Notes under the pieces: generated by a model
Seen by the model: only the letters and a program-made list of their open reading frames with translations
Database searches by the model: none
What the model was told of the DNA's origin: nothing
NCBI RefSeq assembly: GCF_000478275.1
Contig: NZ_ASJB01000065.1
Location: 1-64,000, forward strand
Source: Amycolatopsis orientalis DSM 40040 = KCTC 9412
GTDB lineage: Bacteria; Actinomycetota; Actinomycetes; Mycobacteriales; Pseudonocardiaceae
DNA: 64,000 bases
Reading direction: 5' to 3'
Translations under genes and position numbers: made by a program
Shown: one piece after another, positions 9,501 to 17,251 of the stretch
How the letters are laid out: each line of letters starts with the position of its first letter
Position numbering within the stretch: the first letter of the stretch is position 1

Positions 9501-11303
9501 TTACTCCGTACCGCAGGTGATCTTCGGCTGGGGGTTGTAGTGCACGTTGCGGGTGTGGCGCCGGATCTCGCGGCCGCTCGCGGCGTCCTTGATGATCCGG
9601 GTGTCCGACGTGGTGAAGCCGGGCGCGCCGTTGCTGGGCTTGCAGTTCTCGGCGGGGCCGGGCTTGGTCGGTGGCTCGGACGGGTTGGAGCGGCCGCCCG
9701 GGATCGACTCGACGGTGTACTTCTTGGTGCCCCACAACCGGATCGTGATGTCCGACGGCGTCCAGATGGTCTGGATCGCGATCCCGGTGTCCCCGTCGTT
9801 GGTGAACTTCAGGTCGATGACGCTGCCGCCGTTGTGGTTCTGGAACACCGTCGCCTCGCGCGCGGCGGGATAGCGGCTGATGTAGTAGCTGTGTTCCTTG
9901 TGCTCGGTGTCCTTCATCCCGGCGAAGTACGAGGCGTTGTACAGCGTGGTCGCGAACTGCGAGATCCCGCCGCCGACCTCGCGGCCGGGCGCGCCGTCCT
10001 TGATGACACCCGCTTCGACGTAACCCTGTGCCGCGCCACGCGGTCCGGTGAACCCGTTGAGGCTGAAGGTCTCGTTCGGTTTCACGATGGCGCCGTTGAC
10101 CTTCTGCGCCACGACCCGGATGTTCGTCCCCGAGTCCGGGGCGAAGCCGCCGGTCTTGAACTCACTGACGACCTCCTTGATGCCGAGCTGGTTCGCCTGC
10201 TCGGTGGTCACCTTGGCCGGGGTCTTCTTGTAGGTCACCGGCAGCTCGCGGGGCCCGGTGCGCTTGAGGACGTCGAGCACCGGCTTGAGGCTCGGCTCCC
10301 AGTCGACGACGTTCGCGTCCTCGGACGGCTCGACGGTCGGCTTGCCGCCTTCGAAGACGATCTGCGCGTCCTTGCCCTCTTTTTCGGTGGACTTCAGCTG
10401 CGGACCCGCGGCTTCGATGATCTTGTTGTTGTCCACCTTGGGGTTCAGCACCCCGCCGTCGGCGGGCTCGAAGGTCAGCGCGCCCGCGATGGCCTCCGGT
10501 TTGACGACCGCGCCCTTGCCTTCGCCCTTGATCACCAGCGGCGCCGCCACGGCGGGCTTCGCGACCTGTTCGAGGGCGGCGTGGACGGCTTCCGGCGAGA
10601 CCTTGACCGGGGTCTGGGTGACCGCGAGGGTGAGCTGCTCGCCGGTGGCCCAGCGATCCAGGATCGTCTGCTTGGCGGCCTCGACGTCGAGCTTCTGCCC
10701 GGTCTTCGGCTCGACGGCGACCGGCTTGGCCTCTTCGAACCGGACGGTGCCTTCGACGGGATCGCGGTCGATCTTGCCGCGCAGGCCCTCCATCGCGGCG
10801 GTGAGCTTGCCGTCGTCGGTGTGGGTGACGACGCCGACCTCGGTGGTCGAGAAGAACGACGCGATCCGCGTGAACGGGTTCAGCGGCTGGTCACCCGCCT
10901 GGTCGAGGGTGGCGGGCCAGTCGAGGCGCAGGCCGGCCGCGTTCGGCGCCAGCGCCTCCTCGACGTCACCCGCGACGAGCTTCACGGGCCGGGTCAGCCG
11001 CGGCTCGATCCCGCCCCTGAGCTCCTTCTCGGCCGCGGTGCGGTCCATCCCGCCGACGTCGACCCCGGCCACGGTGACGCCGCGGGGGACGCTGCCCTGG
11101 GAGACCAGCAGGTCGAGGGCGTAGGCGACGACCAGCAGGCCGAACACGCCCCCGCCGATGAAGGCCGCCTTGCGGTAGCCGCGACGGCGCTTCGGTGGCG
11201 CGGTCTCCGGCGGCGTGGCAGACTCCCCGAACCCGGGCGTGACGACCGGGAGAATGTCCGTCTGCTCGGCATGGGACTCGGGCCAGCGCGGTTCCTGCGG
11301 CAA
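9501..11303 (-). CDS. VanW family protein with peptidoglycan-binding-like repeats
   Basis: About 600 residues. A short cytoplasmic Pro/Arg-rich leader ends in KRRRGYRK and is followed by one membrane helix (FIGGGVFGLLVVAYALDLLV). Outside are two repeated domains of the PG_binding_4 type (about residues 100-330) and a VanW domain (about 370-560, with GGGISQFATTLYNAS). Family members are membrane-anchored cell-wall proteins of uncertain biochemical role. TTG at 11303 is preferred because GGAGGG lies 7 nt upstream; in-frame alternatives are 11318 (GTG) and 11360 (ATG). It is single-gene, downstream of the dehydratase gene. Confidence 0.87.
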   Translation of the reverse strand: MPQEPRWPESHAEQTDILPVVTPGFGESATPPETAPPKRRRGYRKAAFIGGGVFGLLVVAYALDLLVSQGSVPRGVTVAGVDVGGMDRTAAEKELRGGIEPRLTRPVKLVAGDVEEALAPNAAGLRLDWPATLDQAGDQPLNPFTRIASFFSTTEVGVVTHTDDGKLTAAMEGLRGKIDRDPVEGTVRFEEAKPVAVEPKTGQKLDVEAAKQTILDRWATGEQLTLAVTQTPVKVSPEAVHAALEQVAKPAVAAPLVIKGEGKGAVVKPEAIAGALTFEPADGGVLNPKVDNNKIIEAAGPQLKSTEKEGKDAQIVFEGGKPTVEPSEDANVVDWEPSLKPVLDVLKRTGPRELPVTYKKTPAKVTTEQANQLGIKEVVSEFKTGGFAPDSGTNIRVVAQKVNGAIVKPNETFSLNGFTGPRGAAQGYVEAGVIKDGAPGREVGGGISQFATTLYNASYFAGMKDTEHKEHSYYISRYPAAREATVFQNHNGGSVIDLKFTNDGDTGIAIQTIWTPSDITIRLWGTKKYTVESIPGGRSNPSEPPTKPGPAENCKPSNGAPGFTTSDTRIIKDAASGREIRRHTRNVHYNPQPKITCGTE

Positions 11304-11451
11304 CTTTCCACCCTCCACAGCCGGCGAGGTCGCCGGACGGCACGTCGTACATCCGGGCATTCCACGCGTCCGGACGTGTGTTCAAGATACGGGGCGCCGT
11401 TTGTCGGCTTGCAACTCGCCCGGTCGGGTGAGCAGCCACTCCGCCGGGTGA

Positions 11452-13170
11452 TCACTGGGCGTCAGGTTCGGGGTTCTCCCCCACCCGAGCGAGGAAATCG
11501 AAGTCGCAGCCTTCGTCGGCTTGCGTGATGTGTTCGGTGTACAACGCGCCGTAACCTCGTTCGAAGCGCGGCGCGGGCGGTGTCCACTGTGCCCGTCGGC
11601 GCTCCAGTTCCTTGTCGCCGACATCGAGGCTGAGCCGCCGGGCGGGAACGTCCAAAGTGATCGGATCGCCGTCGCGGACCAGCGCGAGTGGTCCGCCGAC
11701 GTGGGATTCCGGCGCCACGTGCAGGACACAGGCGCCGTAACTGGTCCCGCTCATCCGCGCGTCGGAGACCCGGACCATGTCCCGGACCCCCTTGGCCAGC
11801 AGGTGATCCGGCAGCGGAAGCATCCCGTACTCGGGCATGCCGGGGCCGCCGAGCGGGCCGGAGCCGCGCAGCACCAGCACCGAGTCCTCGGTGATGCCGA
11901 GCGAGGGATCGTTGATGCGCTTCTTCAGGTCCTTGTAGTCGTCGAAGACCACCGCGGGTCCAGTGTGGACGAGCAGATGCGGCTCCGCCGCGATGTGCTT
12001 GATCACCGCGCCAGACGGCGCCAGATTGCCGCGCAGGACCGCGACGCCCCCTTCGGCGGCGACGGGATTTTCGCGGGTGCGGATGACGTCGTCGTTGTGC
12101 ACCCGCGCGGTTTTCAGCGTCTCGCCGAGCGTCCGGCCGGTGACGGTGACGCGATCGGTGTGCAGCAGGTCGGTCAGCCGGGAGAGCAGGCCGGGCAGGC
12201 CGCCCGCGTAGTAGAAGTCCTCCATCAGCCAGTCGCCGCCGGGCCGGATGTTCGCCAGTACCGGGACCCGGCGCGCGATCGCGTCGAAATCGTCGATGGA
12301 CAGCGGAATCCGCCCGCGGCCCGCCATCGCGATCAGGTGGATGACGGCGTTGGTGGACCCGCCGAGCGCCAGCACGGTGGTGATCGCGTCGGCGTACGCG
12401 CGTTCGTCGAGGATCTTCGTGACGGTGAGGTCCTCCCAGACCATCTCCACGACGCGCGCGCCGCTCGCCGCGGCCATCCGGTGGTGCGCCGAATCGACAG
12501 CCGGGATCGAGGCCGCCCCGGGCAAGGTCAGGCCGAGCACTTCGGCGACCGACATCATCGTCGAGGCGGTGCCCATCGTCATGCAGGTACCGGGGGAGCG
12601 GGCGAGCCCACGCTCCAGTTCGGACAGTTCCTCGTCGCCGATCAGCCCGGCGCGCTTGTCATCCCAGTACTTCCACATGTCGGTGCCGCTGCCGAGGACC
12701 TCGTTCCGCCAGTGCCCGCGCAACATCGGGCCGGCGGGCACGAAGATGGCGGGCAGCCCCGCGCTCGCCGCGCCCATCAGCAACGCGGGTGTCGTCTTGT
12801 CGCAGCCGCCCATCAGGACAGCGCCGTCGACCGGATACGACCGCAGGATCTCCTCGGTCTCCATCGACAGGAGGTTGCGGTACAGCATCGGCGTCGGCTT
12901 CTGGAAGGTCTCCGACAGCGTCGCGACCGGGAACTCCAGCGGGAAACCGCCCGCCTGCCACACCCCGCGCTTCACCTGTTCCGCGCGTTCGCGCAGGTGC
13001 ATATGGCAGGGGTTGATGTCGCTCCAGGTGTTGAGGATCGCGATGACCGGCTTCCCGAGGTGTTCCTCCGGGTTGTAACCGAGTTGCCTGGTCCGGGCCC
13101 GGTGGCTGAACCCGCGGAGTTCGTCGCCGCCGAACCAGCGATGGCTGCGGAGGTCCTCAGGGTCTCTCAT
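11452..13170 (-). CDS. IlvD/Edd family sugar-acid dehydratase
   Basis: A 572-residue dehydratase. The three Fe-S cluster cysteines expected of the family are Cys55 (NPCHMH), Cys123 (GGCDKTT) and Cys196 (GTCMTMG). The HRWFGGDELRGFSHRAR start and the overall length fit the arabonate/xylonate dehydratase branch rather than the branched-chain amino-acid IlvD branch. The reaction would be dehydration of a sugar acid to a 2-keto-3-deoxy acid. It is divergent from an FCD-type GntR regulator, which usually senses sugar acids or other organic acids. ATG 13170 is chosen; a GTG two codons upstream is possible. Confidence 0.87.
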   Translation of the reverse strand: MRDPEDLRSHRWFGGDELRGFSHRARTRQLGYNPEEHLGKPVIAILNTWSDINPCHMHLRERAEQVKRGVWQAGGFPLEFPVATLSETFQKPTPMLYRNLLSMETEEILRSYPVDGAVLMGGCDKTTPALLMGAASAGLPAIFVPAGPMLRGHWRNEVLGSGTDMWKYWDDKRAGLIGDEELSELERGLARSPGTCMTMGTASTMMSVAEVLGLTLPGAASIPAVDSAHHRMAAASGARVVEMVWEDLTVTKILDERAYADAITTVLALGGSTNAVIHLIAMAGRGRIPLSIDDFDAIARRVPVLANIRPGGDWLMEDFYYAGGLPGLLSRLTDLLHTDRVTVTGRTLGETLKTARVHNDDVIRTRENPVAAEGGVAVLRGNLAPSGAVIKHIAAEPHLLVHTGPAVVFDDYKDLKKRINDPSLGITEDSVLVLRGSGPLGGPGMPEYGMLPLPDHLLAKGVRDMVRVSDARMSGTSYGACVLHVAPESHVGGPLALVRDGDPITLDVPARRLSLDVGDKELERRRAQWTPPAPRFERGYGALYTEHITQADEGCDFDFLARVGENPEPDAQ

Positions 13171-13188
13171 GAACACGAGTATGGCATC

Positions 13189-13198
13189 TCATATATGA
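13189..13198. promoter_or_regulatory. TCATATATGA palindrome in the divergent promoter
   Basis: This 10-bp perfect palindrome lies in the 35-bp space between the two divergent starts. On the plus strand it overlaps TATGAT (13194-13199), 6 nt before the regulator ATG, a good -10 for a leaderless transcript. It is a plausible operator for the FCD regulator, by position only. Confidence 0.5.
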
Positions 13199-13205
13199 TC
13201 GCCCC

Positions 13206-13862
13206 ATGTCATCGACCTTCAGTCTGCCCGCCTCGCGCACCGAAGTGGTGCTCGAGGAGATCCGCCGCGGCATCCTCACCCGTGAGCTGAAGCCCGGTCA
13301 GCCGCTGGTCGAAGCCGAACTCGCGGCCCGGCTCGGGGTGTCGAAGACACCGGTCCGCGAGGCGCTCAAGGTGCTGTCGAACTCGGGCTTGGTCACCTTC
13401 AGCCCGTACAAGGGCGCGTCGGTCTGCGTGGTGGACGCGGAACTGGCGAAGTCGGTCTACGACGTCCGCATGGTGCTGGAGCCCGAGGCCGTGCGCCGGT
13501 CGGTGGAGCGCCGCTCGCCGGATCTGCTCGAAGACGCCGCCGAGGCGCTGAAGGAGGCGTCCGCGGCGATCGCCGACAAGGACCAGGCCGCGCTCAGCCT
13601 GCTCAACCGCCGGTTCCACCGTGCGCTCTACAGCGGCTGCGGCAATCCGCTGATGGTGTCGATGCTGGACGACCTCAAGGATCGCGCCGCGTTGATCAGC
13701 GTGGTCGGCTGGGAGGCGAATCCCAGCTGGCGCAAGGAATGGACCGAGCACAAGGCGGTACTGGCGGCGGCGAAGAAGGGTGATGCCGACGGCGCGGCCG
13801 GGCTGCTGCGCGCCCATATCGGCGACTTCCTGGACCGTGTCCTCGGCGCCATCGAGGGATAG
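13206..13862 (+). CDS. GntR family regulator, FCD (FadR) type
   Basis: A 218-residue regulator: winged helix-turn-helix at about residues 12-75 (LAARLGVSKTPVREALKVL) and an all-helical FCD effector domain from about 80 to 215, containing metal-ligand-like residues (D..R at YDVRMVLE, H in NRRFHRAL, H in WTEHKAVL). It probably represses the divergent dehydratase gene and itself in response to a sugar acid or its product. The start lies 6 nt after a TATGAT box with no Shine-Dalgarno, so a leaderless mRNA is likely. Two nucleotides separate its stop from the next gene. Confidence 0.9.
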   Translation: MSSTFSLPASRTEVVLEEIRRGILTRELKPGQPLVEAELAARLGVSKTPVREALKVLSNSGLVTFSPYKGASVCVVDAELAKSVYDVRMVLEPEAVRRSVERRSPDLLEDAAEALKEASAAIADKDQAALSLLNRRFHRALYSGCGNPLMVSMLDDLKDRAALISVVGWEANPSWRKEWTEHKAVLAAAKKGDADGAAGLLRAHIGDFLDRVLGAIEG

Positions 13863-13864
13863 TC

Positions 13865-14368
13865 ATGCGGCTGCTGCTGATCGCCGACACCCATCTGCCG
13901 CTGCGCGCGAAGGCGCTGCCGGACCAGGTCTGGCGCGAGGTCGACGCGGCGGACGTCGTCGTCCACGCCGGGGACTGGGTCGAGGCCGCCCTGCTCGACG
14001 AACTCGAGGCGCGCGGCACGCGGCTCATCGGGGTCTACGGCAACAACGACGGCCCGGAGCTGCGGGCCCGGCTCCCCGAGATCGCGCGGGCCGAACTCGA
14101 CGGGGTCCGGCTGGCCGTCATCCACGAAACCGGCGGCAAGCAGGGGCGCGAGCGTCGTTGCGACGAACTCTTCCCGGACACGGACGTCCTCGTGTTCGGG
14201 CACAGTCACATCCCGTGGGATTCGGTCACGCCGAAGGGGCTGCGGCTGCTGAACCCCGGCTCGCCGACGGATCGCCGCCGTCAGCCGTTCTGCACCTACC
14301 AGACCGCCGAGATCCGCGACGGCGAGTTGTGCGATGTCGCGCTGCATGAGCTGCCCTTACGTCGCTGA
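13865..14368 (+). CDS. YfcE/MJ0936-type metallophosphoesterase
   Basis: A 167-residue calcineurin-like phosphoesterase with all metal motifs: D8-x-H10, GD (Asp37), GNND (Asn60), His87 and GHSH (113-115). Small proteins of this type hydrolyse phosphodiesters such as bis-pNPP or 2',3'-cyclic nucleotides; the natural substrate is unknown. It begins 2 nt after the FCD regulator stop and 18 nt before the PHP gene, so the three may share a transcript. Confidence 0.88.
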   Translation: MRLLLIADTHLPLRAKALPDQVWREVDAADVVVHAGDWVEAALLDELEARGTRLIGVYGNNDGPELRARLPEIARAELDGVRLAVIHETGGKQGRERRCDELFPDTDVLVFGHSHIPWDSVTPKGLRLLNPGSPTDRRRQPFCTYQTAEIRDGELCDVALHELPLRR

Positions 14369-14386
14369 CGGGGTAAACAGGTAGCC

Positions 14387-15379
14387 ATGGAACCGGCGCA
14401 GGCGTTGAGGGAGATCGCGTTCCGGCTGGAGCGCGCGGGCGAGCCGACCTACCGGGTGCGGGCCTTCCGGCAGGCGGCCTCGGTGATCGCCAAAATCAAG
14501 CCGGACGACCTGCGCAAACGCGCCGAGGCGGGCACGCTGACCGCGTTGCCGAACATCGGCAAGGCGACCGCGGCCGTCGTCGAGGACGTCCTCGCCGGAC
14601 GCCGTCCCGCGTACTTCGAGAAGATCGGCGAGCCGAAGCTGCCCGACGGCGGGCCGATACGGGCGGCGCTGCGCGGCGACTGCCACACCCACTCCGACTG
14701 GTCCGACGGCGGAAGCCCGATCGAGGAGATGGCCGAGGCCGCCCGCGCGCTCGGCCACGAATGGATGGTGCTGACCGACCACTCGCCGCGGCTGACCGTC
14801 GCCAACGGCCTCTCTGCCGAGCGGCTCCGGCGGCAGATGGACGTCGTCGCGGAACTGAACGAGACGATGGCCCCGTTCCGGATCCTGCACGGGATCGAGG
14901 TCGACATCCACCTCGACGGCACGCTGGACCAGGAGGAAGAGTTGCTGGGGCAGCTGGACTTCGTCGTCGCGAGTGTGCATTCGAAGCTGCGGATGCCCGC
15001 GCGGGAGATGACCCCGCGGATGATCGCGGCGGTGCGGAATCCGCACGTCCGCGTGCTGGGGCACTGCACCGGACGGCTGGTGATGGGCGGCCGGGGGAAA
15101 CGGCCGGAGTCGGAGTTCGACGCGGAGGCGGTGTTCACCGCGTGCCGGGAGAACGGGGTCGCGGTCGAGATCAACTCGCGTCCCGAACGCCGGGATCCGC
15201 CGACCCGGCTGCTGAACCTGGCGGTGGACCTGGGCTGCGACTTCGCGATCGACAGCGACGCGCACGCGCCCGGCCAGCTGGACTGGCTGGCCTACGGCTG
15301 CGCGCGGGCGACCGAGCTGGGGATCGAGCCGGACCGGGTGATCAACACGCGGACCGCGGAAGACCTGCTGGCCTCGTGA
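14387..15379 (+). CDS. HhH-PHP fusion protein, PolX-like without the polymerase core
   Basis: A 330-residue protein. Residues 1-85 resemble the helix-hairpin-helix domain found at the N-terminus of family X polymerases (LPNIGKATAAVV at 53-65). Residues 95-325 form a PHP phosphoesterase domain: H100-x-H102 in GDCHTHSDWSDG, H132, E171, H198, GHC and DSDAHAP. The nucleotidyltransferase palm and fingers that separate these parts in PolX are absent. A nuclease or phosphatase acting on DNA ends or small phosphates is plausible. The TGA stop lies inside the following palindrome. Confidence 0.83.
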   Translation: MEPAQALREIAFRLERAGEPTYRVRAFRQAASVIAKIKPDDLRKRAEAGTLTALPNIGKATAAVVEDVLAGRRPAYFEKIGEPKLPDGGPIRAALRGDCHTHSDWSDGGSPIEEMAEAARALGHEWMVLTDHSPRLTVANGLSAERLRRQMDVVAELNETMAPFRILHGIEVDIHLDGTLDQEEELLGQLDFVVASVHSKLRMPAREMTPRMIAAVRNPHVRVLGHCTGRLVMGGRGKRPESEFDAEAVFTACRENGVAVEINSRPERRDPPTRLLNLAVDLGCDFAIDSDAHAPGQLDWLAYGCARATELGIEPDRVINTRTAEDLLAS

Positions 15380-15418
15380 GTGGTAATGACGGTTAGAACC
15401 GTCATTACCACTCACGAG
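15373..15418. terminator. GAGTGGTAATGACGG palindrome, copy 2
   Basis: A perfect 46-bp palindrome with 22-bp arms and centre AG. It supplies the TGA stop codon (15377-15379) of the PHP gene and lies between that gene and the convergent chitosanase gene. Confidence 0.68.
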
Positions 15419-15452
15419 ACTTGACCAGCACGGACCGAGCCTGGACCTCGCC

Positions 15453-16304
15453 CTAGCCGATCTCGTACGGGTCCCCGTACACCGCCCACCTCAGCGGGGT
15501 GTGCAGGTCGAGGTTGCCGTCGTTGAGCCACACCAGCTGCGCGGTGTCGATCCGCGAAGTGTCCGCGTGCGCCTCTTCCTGCTTCATGACCACGCGCCGC
15601 GCGTCGAGGAACGCCTTGAGGTACGCCGTCTCGTCACCGCCCTGGGACGGCGGTTTGGCCGACTGGAGCGCGGTGGAGCGGATGCCGCCGAAGCTGTCCT
15701 GGCTGGTGCCCGGCCCGTGCATCACGATGGCGTCGTAATAGATGAATTGTCCCAGTGCGCCCAGGCCGTCCGATTTCGCCTGATTCACCGCCGGGTCGAA
15801 ATAGACGCGATCGCGTTCGCTGTTCTGTGCCGCCTTGAAGTCCTCACGACCGGCGGCTTCCCGCCACGCGTTTTCGAAACCGCTGCCGAGGCCTTCGTGG
15901 GAATCGCTGCCGTCCACCTCGCGCAGGGCGGGAAGGTAGTCCGCGAGCGGATTGTCCGGCACCGAGTTCGTGTAGCGCTCGACGAGTTCGAGCATGTCCC
16001 CGGTACCCGAGCAGAACCCGATGATGCCGGCGGTGTACCCGCGTCCGTCACCGATGTCCTCGATGTAGGAGTACTGCGCTTTCCAGTCCAGCGAAGAGTT
16101 TTCCGCGCTGGAGACGATCTGCATCGCGATCTCCTTCTTCTCCGGCGAGGCGAGGTCGCCACCGGAGGCGAAGATCGACGCCGACGCCGGGACGGGCGCG
16201 GCGGAGGCGAGCGAGGAGAGTGCGACAGGGCCGGAAACGGCGAGAACGAGGACGGAAACCGCGCCGAGAGCGCGACGCATCGCGGGCCGCAGGGCGTTAC
16301 TCAT
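15453..16304 (-). CDS. Secreted GH46 chitosanase
   Basis: A 283-residue precursor. An N-terminal signal peptide (MRRALGAVSVLVLAVSG then an Ala-rich cleavage area near residues 34-40) indicates secretion. The GH46 catalytic signature is clear: Glu68 in SSAENSSLDW and Asp86 in YIEDIGDGRGYTAG, spaced 18 residues as in well-studied Streptomyces enzymes. It hydrolyses beta-1,4-glucosamine linkages of chitosan. ATG 16304 is preferred over 16337 because the signal peptide then starts normally. No chitosan regulator gene is adjacent. Confidence 0.93.
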   Translation of the reverse strand: MSNALRPAMRRALGAVSVLVLAVSGPVALSSLASAAPVPASASIFASGGDLASPEKKEIAMQIVSSAENSSLDWKAQYSYIEDIGDGRGYTAGIIGFCSGTGDMLELVERYTNSVPDNPLADYLPALREVDGSDSHEGLGSGFENAWREAAGREDFKAAQNSERDRVYFDPAVNQAKSDGLGALGQFIYYDAIVMHGPGTSQDSFGGIRSTALQSAKPPSQGGDETAYLKAFLDARRVVMKQEEAHADTSRIDTAQLVWLNDGNLDLHTPLRWAVYGDPYEIG

Positions 16305-16320
16305 GAAAGGGGTCCCTTTC
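16305..16320. promoter_or_regulatory. Palindrome abutting the chitosanase start
   Basis: GAAAGGGGTCCCTTTC has 7-bp perfect arms around GT and ends directly at the chitosanase ATG on the minus strand, covering the AAAGGG that would act as ribosome binding site. It could be an operator or a hairpin hiding the ribosome binding site. Confidence 0.45.
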
Positions 16321-16410
16321 CACGGAGAAATGGGCATTTACTTCTCAGGTGTAACTGCGGCGTGCGCATACGATAACCACGAGTGAATGATCCGGGCAAG
16401 AGCCGAGCGC

Positions 16411-17052
16411 TCAGCGCCGGTCACCGGTGTAGACGACGGCGGCGCAGACGGCGTCGACGCCCGTGATGAGGTCGGCCAGCGCCCTGGGGAGTTCCCGGTG
16501 AGTGGTCTCCGCCCAGGAGCGCAGCCCGGCGCGGTCGAGTTCCGGTTCGCAGAGATCGTCGAGACCCACGGTCCAGGCCAGCAGCGCCAGGCAGACCGAA
16601 TGCGGGTCCGGCCGTTCGGTGCCGAGTACGGCGGACCTGGCCTTGCTGCGCGCGGCGGTCGACATCAGCAGATCCCGCGGCGGATAGCGCCGGATTTTCC
16701 GCATCAGCACCCGGTCGGTCTCGCGGCTGACCACCCCGGCGGCGAGCAGATTGTCCGCGACCTTTTCCCCGAGATCCTGGCGGAGGTGGTCGACCCATTC
16801 CCGGACGGTGTGCCGTTCGTTCTCCCCGCGGATTTCCGAGAACACCCTGTCCAGCGCGGGATGCGCGAGACGCGCTCGCGACAGCGGGCGGATTCGCTTG
16901 CCCTCCACGGTGATCCGCTCGGCGAGGAGGAGATCACAAAGCGCGGAACCGGCCATTCCGATGCCGAGTCCCGTGCGGCGCAGCGCGGGTTTTCCGGTGA
17001 ACTCGTCGTGGGCTAGGAAGAACAGGGAATCGACCAAGGTCAGCCGACGCAT
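16411..17052 (-). CDS. GPP34 (GOLPH3/Vps74-like) family protein
   Basis: A 213-residue helical protein matching the bacterial GPP34 family: the start RRLTLVDSLFFLAHDEFTGKP corresponds to the family's LL..D..LL...D..GK opening, followed by ALCDLLLAERI and a C-terminal helical bundle. Eukaryotic relatives bind phosphatidylinositol-4-phosphate on the Golgi; the actinobacterial role is not known. ATG 17052 has GGGGGG 10 nt upstream; ATG 17061 is also possible. It is divergent from the APC permease. Confidence 0.82.
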   Translation of the reverse strand: MRRLTLVDSLFFLAHDEFTGKPALRRTGLGIGMAGSALCDLLLAERITVEGKRIRPLSRARLAHPALDRVFSEIRGENERHTVREWVDHLRQDLGEKVADNLLAAGVVSRETDRVLMRKIRRYPPRDLLMSTAARSKARSAVLGTERPDPHSVCLALLAWTVGLDDLCEPELDRAGLRSWAETTHRELPRALADLITGVDAVCAAVVYTGDRR

Positions 17053-17251
17053 GAATGGCATGCCCCCCGGCGTTGTAGTGCGGACGGCCAAAGTAGCGGT
17101 AGCCGTCCGCCCGCTGCGACCCGAGGTCCGTTTTTAGCCTGAACGGACGTATCTGGCCGCGGTGCCCGGCCCTAAGGTGGGATGGCTTCGCAAGATCAAG
17201 AACGCGCGTCGACCGCGTTCGCCGCCAAACCGACGTCCGGGGGACGGGTTC

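Noticed and set aside
9480..11528. A 682-codon plus-strand frame over the VanW gene
   Set aside because: Low-complexity composition without motifs; the minus-strand VanW protein has a membrane anchor, repeats and the VanW domain.
11452..13170. Branched-chain amino-acid dihydroxyacid dehydratase (ilvD)
   Set aside because: The N-terminus, length and FCD regulator context fit the sugar-acid branch better, and no other ilv gene is near.
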